Source of the DNA: Bacillota bacterium
GTDB lineage: Bacteria; Bacillota; Clostridia; Lachnospirales; Lachnospiraceae
Assembly (NCBI GenBank): GCA_902363515.1
Contig: CABJAN010000016.1
Coordinates: 13,058 to 77,057, forward strand
Reading direction: 5' to 3'
DNA length: 64,000 nucleotides
Shown: in pieces, positions 36,259 to 44,492 of the stretch
Layout: each line of letters begins with the position of its first letter
Position numbering within the stretch: position 1 is the stretch's first letter
Made by a program: the position numbers and the translations under genes
The notes under the pieces: model-generated
Told to the model about the DNA's origin: nothing
What the model saw: only the letters and a program-made list of their open reading frames with translations
The model's database searches: none

Positions 36259-36984
36259 CTATTTTCCTTCTTTTTGCTGGAAATTTTCCAGGATGCACTC
36301 CCGCAGCAGTGCCAGAGCATGGGTAACCGCCTGTTCTCTGATACTGCTTCGGTCTCCCTGAAAATGGTGTTCCTGTACCACGGTTTTCCCTTTGAAGCTG
36401 CAGCCAATGAAAACCGTTCCTACAGGAGCATTTTCTCCCCCGTCCGGTCCGGCAAACCCGGTAACAGAAAGCGCCGCATCTGATCCTGTGGCAAAAGCGC
36501 CTCCCTTTGCCATTTCTTTGGCGCATTTTTCACTGACTGCCCCATGTTTTTTCAAGGTACTCTTTTTTACCATGGCATAGCGTTTTTTTGCCTTATTGGA
36601 ATAGGTCACAAATCCCTGCTTAAACACAGAAGATGCTCCCGGAACATCTACGATTCTGGCAGACAGGGCGCCTCCTGTACAGGACTCCACCGTTGTTACT
36701 GTAAGCCCCTGATTCTGCAAAAGCTCTACTACCACATTTTCCAGATGTTTATCCGGCTCTGTAGTATAAATGCTGGCTCCAAAGCGCAGCTTCAGTTCCC
36801 GAATCAGAGCTTTCCGCTCTTTTCTGGTCTCCTTGTCTTCCCCTTTGGAAGAAATCTGCAAATGCACTTCTCCCGGCAGAGTCTTCATGGTAAGGGTAAG
36901 ATTTCCCTCTGCTTTCATCAAATCTTCAATCTGGGATCTCACCTGTTCTTCCTTAACTGCGCACAGCTTCATGATTTCTGTCAT
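36259..36984 (-). CDS. CinA C-terminal family protein (NMN amidohydrolase PncC-like)
   Basis: The C-terminal 160 residues are the PncC/CinA amidohydrolase domain: VESCTGGALSARIVDVPGASSVFKQGFVTYSNKAKKR, then SVTGFAGPDGGENAPVGTVFIG. The catalytic Ser-Cys/Thr cluster lies in ESCTGG. The first 80 residues are a small alpha/beta extension in place of the MoCF domain of full CinA. It should recycle nicotinamide mononucleotide. The ATG at 36984 has AAGGAAG upstream; a GTG at 36993 lies in the ribosome site. Confidence 0.88.
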   Translation of the reverse strand: MTEIMKLCAVKEEQVRSQIEDLMKAEGNLTLTMKTLPGEVHLQISSKGEDKETRKERKALIRELKLRFGASIYTTEPDKHLENVVVELLQNQGLTVTTVESCTGGALSARIVDVPGASSVFKQGFVTYSNKAKKRYAMVKKSTLKKHGAVSEKCAKEMAKGGAFATGSDAALSVTGFAGPDGGENAPVGTVFIGCSFKGKTVVQEHHFQGDRSSIREQAVTHALALLRECILENFQQKEGK

Positions 36985-36999
36985 TTTCTTCACTTCCTT

Positions 37000-37542
37000 T
37001 TAATCCTGCATACTCAGTACACTCTTGTTCTTCACAATATAATCAATGAGAGAAATGATAGTAAGTGCTACTGCAATCACTACAAACAGAGTAATGGCTC
37101 CCTGGAATACTGCATTGTCCAGATTCATAATCATAAGAATAATCATAATCATCTGGGAAACTGTTTTAAATTTTCCCCAGTAGCTGGCAGCTATGACTAT
37201 GCCATTGTCTGCCGCAATCAAACGAAATCCGCTGATAATAAATTCTCTGGCAATGATAATAATGGTAATCCACGCCGCAAGCTGTCCGGTTGCAGTAAAA
37301 CAAATAAGAGCAGAGCATACCAGCAGTTTATCTGCCAATGGGTCCATAAATTTTCCAAAATTGGTGACCAGATGATATTTTCTGGCCAGATATCCATCCA
37401 GAGTGTCGGTAAGGCTGGCAATAACAAAAATAGCCAGGGCAATCCACTTATCTGCGCTTCCGGTAATGTCATACATTAAAAAAGCAACAAAAAAAGGAAT
37501 CATAATAATTCTTGCTATGGTAAGTTTATTCGGTGTATTCAT
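37000..37542 (-). CDS. pgsA: CDP-diacylglycerol-glycerol-3-phosphate 3-phosphatidyltransferase
   Basis: The CDP-alcohol phosphotransferase motif D-G-x2-A-R-x8-G-x3-D-x3-D is seen in DTLDGYLARKYHLVTNFGKFMDPLAD near residues 46-71. Four or five membrane segments surround it. It makes phosphatidylglycerol phosphate, the precursor of phosphatidylglycerol and so of the cardiolipin made by the Cls encoded nearby. Its start overlaps the 3' end of rimO by 17 bases. Confidence 0.95.
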   Translation of the reverse strand: MNTPNKLTIARIIMIPFFVAFLMYDITGSADKWIALAIFVIASLTDTLDGYLARKYHLVTNFGKFMDPLADKLLVCSALICFTATGQLAAWITIIIIAREFIISGFRLIAADNGIVIAASYWGKFKTVSQMIMIILMIMNLDNAVFQGAITLFVVIAVALTIISLIDYIVKNKSVLSMQD

Positions 37543-38866
37543 CTTCTAATTCTCCTATCAAATCATATTCCAGAGCTCCCGTCACATGAACTCTGGCAAA
37601 ATCTCCTGACATCAACTCTCTGTCTGTATTCACGAAAATATACCCATCCACATTTGGAGCATCTCCATAGGTGCGGGCAACATAAGCATTTTCATCTGCT
37701 ACCTTGCCTTCAATCATAACCTCCACTACAGAGCCGATTTTTGCATTTCCCTTATCCAGAGAAATCTCCTGCTGAAGTTCCATAAGTTCTGCCTGCCGGT
37801 CCAGTTTCACTTCCTCATCTATCTGATCCGACATTTTCGCAGCCGGAGTATCTTCCTCAGGGGAATAGGTAAACACTCCAAGGCGGTCAAATTCCATGGT
37901 GTCAATAAACTCCATTAATTCCTCATGGTCTTCCTGGGTTTCTCCCGGAAATCCGGTAATCAGAGTAGTTCTTAACAGAATATCGGGGATTTCCTTTCTA
38001 AGAGTTTCTACAATATCCACTAACTCCTGTTTGGTGGTTCTTCTTCCCATTTTCTTCAGAATCTTATCACTGCAGTGCTGAATAGGCAAATCCAGGTAGT
38101 GACATATTTTCGGCTCTTCCTTCATAGTCTGAATCAGTTCCGGATAGATTTCCTCCGGGTAACAATACAAAATGCGAATCCACTGAATTCCTGAAATTTT
38201 GCACAGTTTTTTCAGCAAAATATGCAGACTTTTCTCCCCGTATAAGTCTTTTCCATAAACTGTGGTCTCCTGGGCCACCAGTATCAGTTCCCGCACTCCC
38301 TGATCAGCCAGATACTGAGCCTGCTCCAAAAGCTGCTCCATGGGAACACTTCGAAAGCTGCCACGCAGCTTTGGAATAATGCAGTAGGTGCAATGCTTAT
38401 CACAGCCTTCTGCAATTTTCAGATATTCAAAATATCCTCCTGTGGTCACTACTCTTTTTTTGCTGTTTTTTGGAAGGCTGTTAATATCCTTAAATTTCAG
38501 AAAACTTTCTCCCTCAAAAATATGATCCAAAGCAGCCAAAATCTCATCATAGCTGGCAGTTCCCAGCACTCCGTCAACCTCCGGAATCTCCTGTACAATT
38601 TCTTCTTTATAACGCTGTGCCAGGCATCCGGTGACCAGGAGCGCCTTCAGACTGCCTGTTTCCTTATATTTTGCCATTTCTAAAATGGTATTGACACTTT
38701 CTTCCTTTGCATCATGGATAAACGCACAGGTATTAATCACAATGACTTCTGCTTCTGTTTCATCATTGGTAATCTCATAGCCGCGTTCCACCAGCATACC
38801 AAGCATTTCCTCAGAGTCTGCCAGGTTTTTATCGCACCCAAGAGAAATAAACAATACTTTTTTCAT
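37526..38866 (-). CDS. rimO: ribosomal protein S12 methylthiotransferase
   Basis: This radical-SAM enzyme shows all three domains: the UPF0004 domain (SLGCDKNLADSEEMLG, NTCAFI), the radical-SAM core with GCDKHCTYCIIPKLRG near residue 147, and the TRAM domain at the C terminus. The N-terminal Cys residues bind the auxiliary cluster. The SLGCDKN start is specific for RimO rather than MiaB or MtaB. It modifies Asp88 (E. coli numbering) of S12. Confidence 0.95.
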   Translation of the reverse strand: MKKVLFISLGCDKNLADSEEMLGMLVERGYEITNDETEAEVIVINTCAFIHDAKEESVNTILEMAKYKETGSLKALLVTGCLAQRYKEEIVQEIPEVDGVLGTASYDEILAALDHIFEGESFLKFKDINSLPKNSKKRVVTTGGYFEYLKIAEGCDKHCTYCIIPKLRGSFRSVPMEQLLEQAQYLADQGVRELILVAQETTVYGKDLYGEKSLHILLKKLCKISGIQWIRILYCYPEEIYPELIQTMKEEPKICHYLDLPIQHCSDKILKKMGRRTTKQELVDIVETLRKEIPDILLRTTLITGFPGETQEDHEELMEFIDTMEFDRLGVFTYSPEEDTPAAKMSDQIDEEVKLDRQAELMELQQEISLDKGNAKIGSVVEVMIEGKVADENAYVARTYGDAPNVDGYIFVNTDRELMSGDFARVHVTGALEYDLIGELEDEYTE

Positions 38867-38934
38867 GTATCCTCCTATTTTTCACAGATGGTAGAAAGGA
38901 CTACCTGCATCTACTGCCGGCAGCCCTCTGCACC

Positions 38935-39189
38935 CTATTCCTGTTCTTCTGTTGTTTCTTCTTCCTCTGGAAGAATGTTTACTTTTCCTTTGTAGATTTC
39001 CTCCACAGCAGTAGAAAGTGGTTTTTTTCCATCTGTGCGAACCATAGCCTCTTTTCCGGCAATCAGTTGTCTGGCTCTTTTGCTGGTTGCCAGAACAACA
39101 GAGTAACGGCTGGTTACTAATGGTTCGTCTTCCATTTCTGCTCCTTCGTTAATTGCTTCCATTAATTCTGTGTAAGATGGATGTATCAT
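38935..39189 (-). CDS. rpoZ: RNA polymerase omega subunit
   Basis: The 84-residue protein MIHPSYTELMEAINEGAEMEDEPLVTSRYSVVLATSKRARQLIAGKE has the omega signature SRYSVV...AKRARQL with an acidic C-terminal tail. It helps assemble RNA polymerase. The start overlaps the gmk stop by 4 bases, the usual gmk-rpoZ order. Confidence 0.95.
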   Translation of the reverse strand: MIHPSYTELMEAINEGAEMEDEPLVTSRYSVVLATSKRARQLIAGKEAMVRTDGKKPLSTAVEEIYKGKVNILPEEEETTEEQE

Positions 39190-39827
39190 TCTTCTTCTCC
39201 TTTCTCAAATACAGCGATTTCCTCTGTGATCTCTTTAATGAAGTCCCTGCGGTTTTTCACTGTCTCGTGCTGACTCTGGATAATTGCATGCATCTTGTCA
39301 ACACATTCTTCAATCTGATCATTAATCAATATATAATCATACTCAGACATACCTTCCGCTTCTTCGGAGGCTCTTCTGAGTCTTGATTCAATTACGTCCA
39401 TGGTCTCTGTTCCACGGTTTACCAGACGGCGTTTCAGTTCTTCTGCTGTAGGCGGCGTCACAAACAGCAGCAGGGTATCCGGAAGTTTTTTCTTCACTTT
39501 TAAAGCTCCCTGAATCTCAATTTCCAGAATTACATCTTTTCCTGCGTTTAGCTGCTTCTCCACATAGGCCTTTGGCGTACCGTAATAATTCTCTACATAC
39601 TGGGCGTATTCAATCAGCGCGTCCTGTAAAATCAGTTCTTCAAACTCCTGTTTGGTATGGAAAAAATATTCTCTTCCGTGTTCCTCTCCCGGTCTCGGCG
39701 CTCTGGTGGTAGCTGAAACAGACAATGCATAATTGTCATATTTTTCCATAAGGCGCTTCATAAGCGTTCCTTTTCCAGCACCGGAGAATCCGGAAACAAC
39801 TACTAAAATTCCTTTCTCAGCCATCAT
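39186..39827 (-). CDS. gmk: guanylate kinase
   Basis: The P-loop VVSGFSGAGKGTLMKRL and the conserved SVSATTRAPRPGEEHGREYFF are typical. EIEIQGALKVKKKLPDTLLLFVTPP holds the Walker B-like part. It converts GMP to GDP. The ATG at 39827 has AAGGGG upstream, and the gene overlaps the RemA gene by 11 bases. A longer in-frame start at 39863 lacks a site. Confidence 0.96.
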   Translation of the reverse strand: MMAEKGILVVVSGFSGAGKGTLMKRLMEKYDNYALSVSATTRAPRPGEEHGREYFFHTKQEFEELILQDALIEYAQYVENYYGTPKAYVEKQLNAGKDVILEIEIQGALKVKKKLPDTLLLFVTPPTAEELKRRLVNRGTETMDVIESRLRRASEEAEGMSEYDYILINDQIEECVDKMHAIIQSQHETVKNRRDFIKEITEEIAVFEKGEEE

Positions 39828-40089
39828 ATTCCCCTTTTGTCTCATTTTCTGTAAAAACTCCAAACCGTTTCGCTATGGTTTCCGGCTGCAGTGCAGACAG
39901 GACCAGCATATCTCCGTCTGTTACCAGAACAGCTTTGGTTTTCCTTCCCTGGGTGGCATCTACCGCCCTTCCGGACTCCTTGGCAGCCTGAACCAGACGC
40001 TTAATGGGCGCTGCATCCGGGCTCACCACTGCTACAACCTTATCCATATTTACAACGTTTCCAAATCCGATATTTAATAGCTTTGCCAC
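39817..40089 (-). CDS. remA: RemA-like (DUF370) extracellular-matrix regulator
   Basis: The protein of 90 residues starts MAKLLNIGFGNVVNMDKVVAVVSPDAAPIKRLVQAAKESGRAVDATQGRKT, the conserved DUF370 pattern with the basic GRKT loop. In Bacillus RemA is a DNA-binding activator of matrix genes. The order remA-gmk-rpoZ downstream of yicC is conserved in Firmicutes. A link with the polysaccharide operon in this window is possible but only inferred. Confidence 0.92.
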   Translation of the reverse strand: MAKLLNIGFGNVVNMDKVVAVVSPDAAPIKRLVQAAKESGRAVDATQGRKTKAVLVTDGDMLVLSALQPETIAKRFGVFTENETKGEYDG

Positions 40090-40110
40090 TGCCTGATCCT
40101 TCTTCCCTGC

Positions 40111-40989
40111 TTATTCAATGTTTTGAATCTGCTCACGGATTTTCTCTATCTCTGTTTTTAAATCGATAGCAAGATTGGAGGTTTCCAGGTCATTTGCTTT
40201 TGATAAAATGGTATTTGCCTCCCGGTTCATTTCCTGAGCAATAAAATCCAGCTTTCTGCCAATGCCTTCCTTTTCAGTCAAAACCTGTTCCATATGGTGG
40301 ATATGACTTCTTAATCGGACAGTTTCCTCATCTGTGCAGATCTTATCTGCAAATAATATGACTTCTGCCGCAATCCGGCTTTCTTCCATCTGGGTATCTG
40401 CCAGGAGCTCTTTTACTTTTGTCTCCAGCTTCTCCCTGTATTCTCTTAGAATCTCCGGTGAACGGTTTTCTACCTGCTGCACCTTTTCCTCCATGCCATG
40501 GAGCTTCTCCAGTATATCCTGGCGAAGATGCGCGCCTTCCTTAGTTCTGGTTTCTACAAACTGTATGGCAGCCCTGCGGATGGTCTCCTCCAGAAAACTC
40601 CAGAGCTCCTTCTCATCCTGGGTCTGTTCTTCCATGGTAAAGACCTCCGGATAACGGGAAAGTTCCGCCGCACTGATTTTGCTGTCCAGATGAAAGGTAT
40701 CTCCAATCTGTCTTAAATACTCCAGATACTGTCCTGCAATCTCCTGGTTGTATTTCACAGAAACCCTGCTCTGGGTATAATCCTCATAGGTAACAAACAA
40801 ATCCACCTTGCCTCTCTGGATATATTCCTTCAGCAAAGTCCGGATTGCCGCCTCAAAAACACTGAGTTTCTTTGGCATTCTCATGTTAATATCCAGATAA
40901 CGGTGGTTTACGGATTTCATCTCCACTGTAATCTTTTTTTCTTCATCCAATAGCTCTGCTCTGCCAAAGCCGGTCATGCTTTTCATCAT
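40111..40989 (-). CDS. YicC/YloC-family endoribonuclease
   Basis: The start MKSMTGFGRAELLDEEKKITVEMKSVNHRYLDINMRMPKKL and the C-terminal DUF1732 block GRKLDFIAQEMNREANTILSKANDLETSNLAIDLKTEIEKIREQIQNIE are the family hallmarks. Members cut RNA and affect small-RNA turnover. At 292 residues it is full length. It is the first gene of the remA-gmk-rpoZ set and diverges from rqcH. Confidence 0.94.
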   Translation of the reverse strand: MMKSMTGFGRAELLDEEKKITVEMKSVNHRYLDINMRMPKKLSVFEAAIRTLLKEYIQRGKVDLFVTYEDYTQSRVSVKYNQEIAGQYLEYLRQIGDTFHLDSKISAAELSRYPEVFTMEEQTQDEKELWSFLEETIRRAAIQFVETRTKEGAHLRQDILEKLHGMEEKVQQVENRSPEILREYREKLETKVKELLADTQMEESRIAAEVILFADKICTDEETVRLRSHIHHMEQVLTEKEGIGRKLDFIAQEMNREANTILSKANDLETSNLAIDLKTEIEKIREQIQNIE

Positions 40990-41153
40990 GTTGAAAACTC
41001 TTTCTTATGTCTTTTATTTACCATAAGGCATAAACATACATGATTATTATAATTCAATCCCTGATACCCGTCAAATACTTTTTGCCTGTAGAGAAAATTT
41101 GTGCTAAAATAAAACGAGTTCTCATTCCCAAAACATTGAAAAAGGAGAAAATT

Positions 41154-42899
41154 ATGGCATTTGACGGAATTACCATAGCAAACATGGTAAAAGAATTTCA
41201 GGAAACCATCGTGGGAGGAAAAATCAACAAAATTGCCCAGCCCGAACCGGATGAGCTTTTGATTACCATAAAAAATAATAAAACTCAGTACCGGCTTTTG
41301 ATTTCTGCCAGTGCATCCCTCCCTCTGATTTATTTTACAGACAAAAATAAAACCAGTCCTTTAACAGCGCCAAACTTTTGTATGCTTCTTCGGAAACATA
41401 TTGGAAGCGGACGCATTACTGCTGTGACCCAGCCGGATATGGAACGGGCTATTGAGTTTCGCATTGAACACTTAAATGAACTAGGTGACCTGTGTTTTAA
41501 AACCCTGGTGGTGGAAATCATGGGAAAACACAGTAACATTATTTTCTTAAATGAAGAGCGGATGATTCTGGACAGTATTAAACATGTATCCTGCAATGTA
41601 AGCTCTGTGCGGGAAGTGCTTCCGGGAAGAAATTATTTCCTGCCCAAAACCCAGGATAAATACAATCCTCTTACTGTATCGGAACAGGAATTTTTTGATA
41701 CAGTCTATACAAAACCAGTTCCTGTGGCAAAGGGAATTTATACCTCTCTTACAGGAATCAGCCCCTGTATTGCAGAGGAAATCTGTTTCCGGGCATCCAT
41801 TGACGGCAGCGCTTCCTGCCAGTCCTTAGACCAGCCTGCCAAAGAACATTTGTACCACACCTTTGCCAGAACCATGGAAGAAATCTCCCACGGGGAATTT
41901 CAGCCAAACATTGTGTATACCAAAGACCAGGAGCCTGTAGAATACGGCGGCATTGCCCTGACTAAATATCAGGGGTTCCCGGTAAAACATTTTGATTCTA
42001 TGTCTCAGGTATTGGAGCAGTATTATGCGGAAAAAGATAAAATCACCCGAATCCGCCAGAAGTCCTCAGACCTTCGGCGCATTGTCCAGACTGCACTGGA
42101 ACGGAACCGGAAGAAATTCGACCTCCAGACCAGACAGATGAAAGATACAGAAAAGATGGAGAAATACAAGGTTTATGGGGAATTAATCAATACCTATGGC
42201 TACAATCTGGAAAGTGGATGTAAGTCCTTCCAGGCTTTGAATTACTACACAAATGAAGAAATCACCATTCCTCTGGACCCTACCCTGACGCCTCAGGAAA
42301 ACGCAAAAAAATATTTTGACCGCTATAACAAACTAAAACGTACTGCTCAGGCTTTGGAGGAACAGCTTCAGGATACAGAAGAAGAAATCCAGCATTTGGA
42401 ATCTATCAGCACAGCCCTGGATATTGCTCTTTTAGAAAGTGATTTGTCCCAGATTAAGGAGGAACTGCAGGAATATGGCTATATTAAAAAGCATTCTGTG
42501 GGAAAGAAAAAAGCTCTGGCAAAATCAAAACCATTGCACTATATTTCCAGCGACGGATATGATATCTATGTAGGAAAAAACAATTATCAGAACGAAGAGC
42601 TGACCTTTAAATTTGCCACTGGCAATGACTGGTGGTTCCACGCAAAAAAAATGGCAGGCTCTCATGTGATTGTAAAAAGCAGAAATGAAGAGCTGCCTGA
42701 CAGAACCTTTGAAGAAGCAGGCCGACTGGCTGCCTATTATTCCAGCGGACGAACTGCCCCAAAGGTAGAAATTGACTATATTCAGAAAAAACATGTAAAG
42801 AAACCAAACGGTTCCAAACCAGGATTTGTGGTGTATTACACCAACTATTCCCTTATGATTGAGCCGGATATCTCCGGGCTGAAGCTTCTGAGTGAATAA
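41154..42899 (+). CDS. rqcH: Rqc2/RqcH-type NFACT RNA-binding protein (ribosome quality control)
   Basis: The NFACT-N domain begins MAFDGITIANMVKEFQETIVGGKINKIAQPEPDELL. A central coiled-coil follows (about 290-420). The NFACT-R domain has SSDGYDIYVGKNNYQNEELTFKFATGNDWWFHAKKMAGSHVIVKS. RqcH adds alanine tails to stalled nascent chains on 50S subunits. The ATG at 41154 has AAGGAG 6 bases upstream; the in-frame start at 41040 adds a non-conserved leader. The length is 581 residues. Confidence 0.94.
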   Translation: MAFDGITIANMVKEFQETIVGGKINKIAQPEPDELLITIKNNKTQYRLLISASASLPLIYFTDKNKTSPLTAPNFCMLLRKHIGSGRITAVTQPDMERAIEFRIEHLNELGDLCFKTLVVEIMGKHSNIIFLNEERMILDSIKHVSCNVSSVREVLPGRNYFLPKTQDKYNPLTVSEQEFFDTVYTKPVPVAKGIYTSLTGISPCIAEEICFRASIDGSASCQSLDQPAKEHLYHTFARTMEEISHGEFQPNIVYTKDQEPVEYGGIALTKYQGFPVKHFDSMSQVLEQYYAEKDKITRIRQKSSDLRRIVQTALERNRKKFDLQTRQMKDTEKMEKYKVYGELINTYGYNLESGCKSFQALNYYTNEEITIPLDPTLTPQENAKKYFDRYNKLKRTAQALEEQLQDTEEEIQHLESISTALDIALLESDLSQIKEELQEYGYIKKHSVGKKKALAKSKPLHYISSDGYDIYVGKNNYQNEELTFKFATGNDWWFHAKKMAGSHVIVKSRNEELPDRTFEEAGRLAAYYSSGRTAPKVEIDYIQKKHVKKPNGSKPGFVVYYTNYSLMIEPDISGLKLLSE

Positions 42900-42925
42900 G
42901 GAAAAGGGGCACCCCCCTTTTCCTT
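42898..42925. terminator. bidirectional terminator between rqcH and the SdpI-like gene
   Basis: AAGGAAAAGGGG pairs with CCCCTTTTCCTT over a 4-base loop. It overlaps the stop codons of both convergent genes. Confidence 0.8.
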
Positions 42926-43562
42926 AAATTCCTTTTCGGTAAAGCATATAAGAATATACATAAGGCACAACAAGCAGCAGAGCAATGGTTATCCCCATAA
43001 CCGGAAGCACAAGATTCTGTGGCAAAAACGCCATGGCTATCATTGCAATTCCTGCTGCAATCCACAAAAAGGCGGCTACATGATGGGTCCGTCTCCAGTT
43101 TTCATCACTGTTAAGGGCCCAGGGTGTCTTAATTCCTGTGGTATAACTTCTTCTGGTTTTTGGAAAATAATTTCCCATTGCCACAAATAAGATTCCAATT
43201 AAAACAGGTATCACTCTGCTGATGGGAATCTCATATCCCATGCCCCATAAAATTGTCATAGGAATAATCACCACAGACATTACCGGAATCATCCATTTTC
43301 CCAAAACTTTCATCATGCTTCCAATATTCTGCCTCTTTGGATCCGTATTCATACCAAAATGTACCAATGCGTTAATCAAGGCAAAAAGCAAAGGCATGCC
43401 AAACACAGTAAATTCCTTTGGCATATACTGTCCTACAGTACCGTCTGAATACCATTTCGTAGGAATTTCCAGGGGCAATTTCTTGTACACCAGCAGTCCG
43501 AAAACCAGCGGCAGCAAGCATATAATGGTTGAAATAAGAAATTCTTTACTTGTCTTCTTCAT
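42924..43562 (-). CDS. SdpI-family immunity-like membrane protein
   Basis: The protein of 212 residues has six membrane segments. The first part is DUF1648-like (PLVFGLLVYKKLPLEIPTKWYSDGTVGQYMPKEFTVFGMPLLFA). The second is the SdpI core (MGNYFPKTRRSYTTGIKTPWALNSDENWRRTHHVAAFLWI). SdpI protects Bacillus against the SdpC toxin and also signals to SdpR. The ATG at 43562 follows GGAGGG and overlaps the regulator gene by 17 bases. No SdpC-like toxin gene is seen here, so it may respond to foreign toxins or serve another role. Confidence 0.88.
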   Translation of the reverse strand: MKKTSKEFLISTIICLLPLVFGLLVYKKLPLEIPTKWYSDGTVGQYMPKEFTVFGMPLLFALINALVHFGMNTDPKRQNIGSMMKVLGKWMIPVMSVVIIPMTILWGMGYEIPISRVIPVLIGILFVAMGNYFPKTRRSYTTGIKTPWALNSDENWRRTHHVAAFLWIAAGIAMIAMAFLPQNLVLPVMGITIALLLVVPYVYSYMLYRKGI

Positions 43563-43827
43563 GATTCTTCCCTCCAAACTGTGATAACCACAACATTACT
43601 TCTTCAAATACTGAAATATTAATTTCATAAAACACAAAATTTTTGTACTTTGATTCCAGAATCAAATGTGCCTTTTTTAATTGTGACAAATGATAAGAGA
43701 CCGTTGCCTGAGTCATATCAAACTCCCTGGCAATATCCCCTGCGGACTTTTTTCCGTCTTTTAACAGCACCAAAATCTGTCTCCTCACAGGATCCGAAAG
43801 CGCCTTAAAAGTTTCTGCAAATCCCAA
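43546..43827 (-). CDS. SdpR-like ArsR-family repressor
   Basis: The winged-helix protein GFAETFKALSDPVRRQILVLLKDGKKSAGDIAREFDMTQATVSYHLSQLKKAHLI is typical of the SdpR branch of ArsR regulators. It has no metal-binding cysteines. The start is most likely a TTG at 43827, with AAAGGAG about 8 bases upstream; a longer frame to 43905 runs through the promoter. It should repress its own operon by binding the palindromes at 43850 and 43906, with SdpI relieving repression. Confidence 0.88.
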   Translation of the reverse strand: MGFAETFKALSDPVRRQILVLLKDGKKSAGDIAREFDMTQATVSYHLSQLKKAHLILESKYKNFVFYEINISVFEEVMLWLSQFGGKNHEEDK

Positions 43828-43849
43828 AACATCCACTCCTTTCAAAATT

Positions 43850-43873
43850 CTATTTAGAAATATTTCTAAATAG
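43850..43873. promoter_or_regulatory. operator O1 of the sdpR-sdpI unit (perfect 24-bp palindrome)
   Basis: The half-site CTATTTAGAAAT is followed by its exact reverse complement. It starts directly after the -10 box and so covers the transcription start. A nearly identical 24-bp palindrome lies 56 bases away at 43906-43929. Confidence 0.8.
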
Positions 43874-43902
43874 ATAGTAGCACAGTTATATACAAAAGGC
43901 AA
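43874..43902 (-). promoter_or_regulatory. sdpR-sdpI promoter
   Basis: On the minus strand TTGCCT (43902-43897) and TACTAT (43879-43874) are 17 bases apart. The promoter lies between operators O1 and O2, and the -35 box is in the edge of the O2 hairpin. Confidence 0.65.
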
Positions 43903-43938
43903 CACCTATTTAGAAAATATTCTAAATAGGTGTTGCCC
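43899..43938. promoter_or_regulatory. operator O2/long perfect inverted repeat
   Basis: The arms of 18 bases (GGCAACACCTATTTAGAA and its complement) surround a 4-base A+T centre. The inner 24 bases match O1 in 22 or more positions. It also covers the last codons of the YoeB-like gene. Confidence 0.8.
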
Positions 43939-44160
43939 AAACCTTCGTTGTATGCGATACACTAATCTGTTTGTATCATCAATTCTTCTGCTCCAAAAGC
44001 CACTTAATTCACCTTTTAATGGTTCTGGTTTTCCAATTCCTGTAAACTTATTACGTTCCACATCTTTTAACAGTGCATTAATACGTTTTAACGTTTTTTT
44101 ATCTTGTGTTTGCCAATACAGGTAATCTTCCCATGCTTCGTCAAACCATATTTTTCTCAT
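43906..44160 (-). CDS. YoeB-family toxin with altered, probably inactive C terminus
   Basis: Residues 1-68 match YoeB closely: [53 protein letters not shown]46 (PEP) and R58/R59 are kept. After residue 70 the sequence changes to [14 protein letters not shown], while active YoeB ends in an aromatic-rich tail with the catalytic His-Tyr pair. That pair is missing here, and the new tail is encoded by the O2 palindrome. The toxin is therefore probably dead as an mRNase. It overlaps the antitoxin gene by 4 bases. Confidence 0.75.
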   Translation of the reverse strand: MRKIWFDEAWEDYLYWQTQDKKTLKRINALLKDVERNKFTGIGKPEPLKGELSGFWSRRIDDTNRLVYRIQRRFGQHLFRIFSK

Positions 44161-44423
44161 TCATCCTCTGCCTCAATCAACTCATGCTCTATACCGTTTC
44201 CGGCATTTAAAGCATTTACCCCACGTTGCAAATGCGCCATATTACTGTCTGAATAAAAAGGATCCACAGAAACTTCAAAAGGTATCCGTTTTTCTCTTCC
44301 GACTTTTTTTGCAAAAATGGTAAATGCTGCACTCATAGAAAGCCCCAACTCTGAACAAGCTTCCTCCATTCTTTTCTTCACATCCGCATCTAAACGGAAA
44401 TTTACATTTACTGCCTGTGCCAT
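44157..44423 (-). CDS. RelB/DinJ-family antitoxin
   Basis: The ribbon-helix-helix start [51 protein letters not shown] is typical of DinJ/RelB. The C-terminal part should wrap the toxin. The ATG at 44423 has AAGGGGTG upstream, and an in-frame start at 44477 is not conserved. A promoter (TTGCAT, 17 bases, TATACT) lies at 44449-44477. DinJ-type antitoxin with a YoeB-type toxin is a mixed pairing. Confidence 0.88.
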   Translation of the reverse strand: MAQAVNVNFRLDADVKKRMEEACSELGLSMSAAFTIFAKKVGREKRIPFEVSVDPFYSDSNMAHLQRGVNALNAGNGIEHELIEAEDE

Positions 44424-44448
44424 ATATAACACCCCTTTCTCTATAAAC

Positions 44449-44477
44449 AGTATACGCAAAGATAAAGAAAAATGCAA
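44449..44477 (-). promoter_or_regulatory. promoter of the DinJ/YoeB pair
   Basis: On the minus strand TTGCAT (44477-44472) and TATACT (44454-44449) are 17 bases apart. The -35 box lies within the loop of the terminator-like hairpin 44461-44492. Confidence 0.6.
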
Positions 44478-44492
44478 GTATTTTTCTTTATC
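44461..44492. terminator. terminator hairpin after the YhhN-family gene
   Basis: GATAAAGAAAAAT and ATTTTTCTTTATC form a 13-bp perfect inverted repeat with a 6-base loop, starting at the stop codon of the upstream gene. A and T runs on either side would allow function on both strands. Confidence 0.6.

Noticed and set aside
36544..37479. Long open frame of 311 codons on the plus strand
   Set aside because: It lies opposite cinA and pgsA, has no ribosome site and gives a Cys/His-rich sequence typical of an antisense frame.
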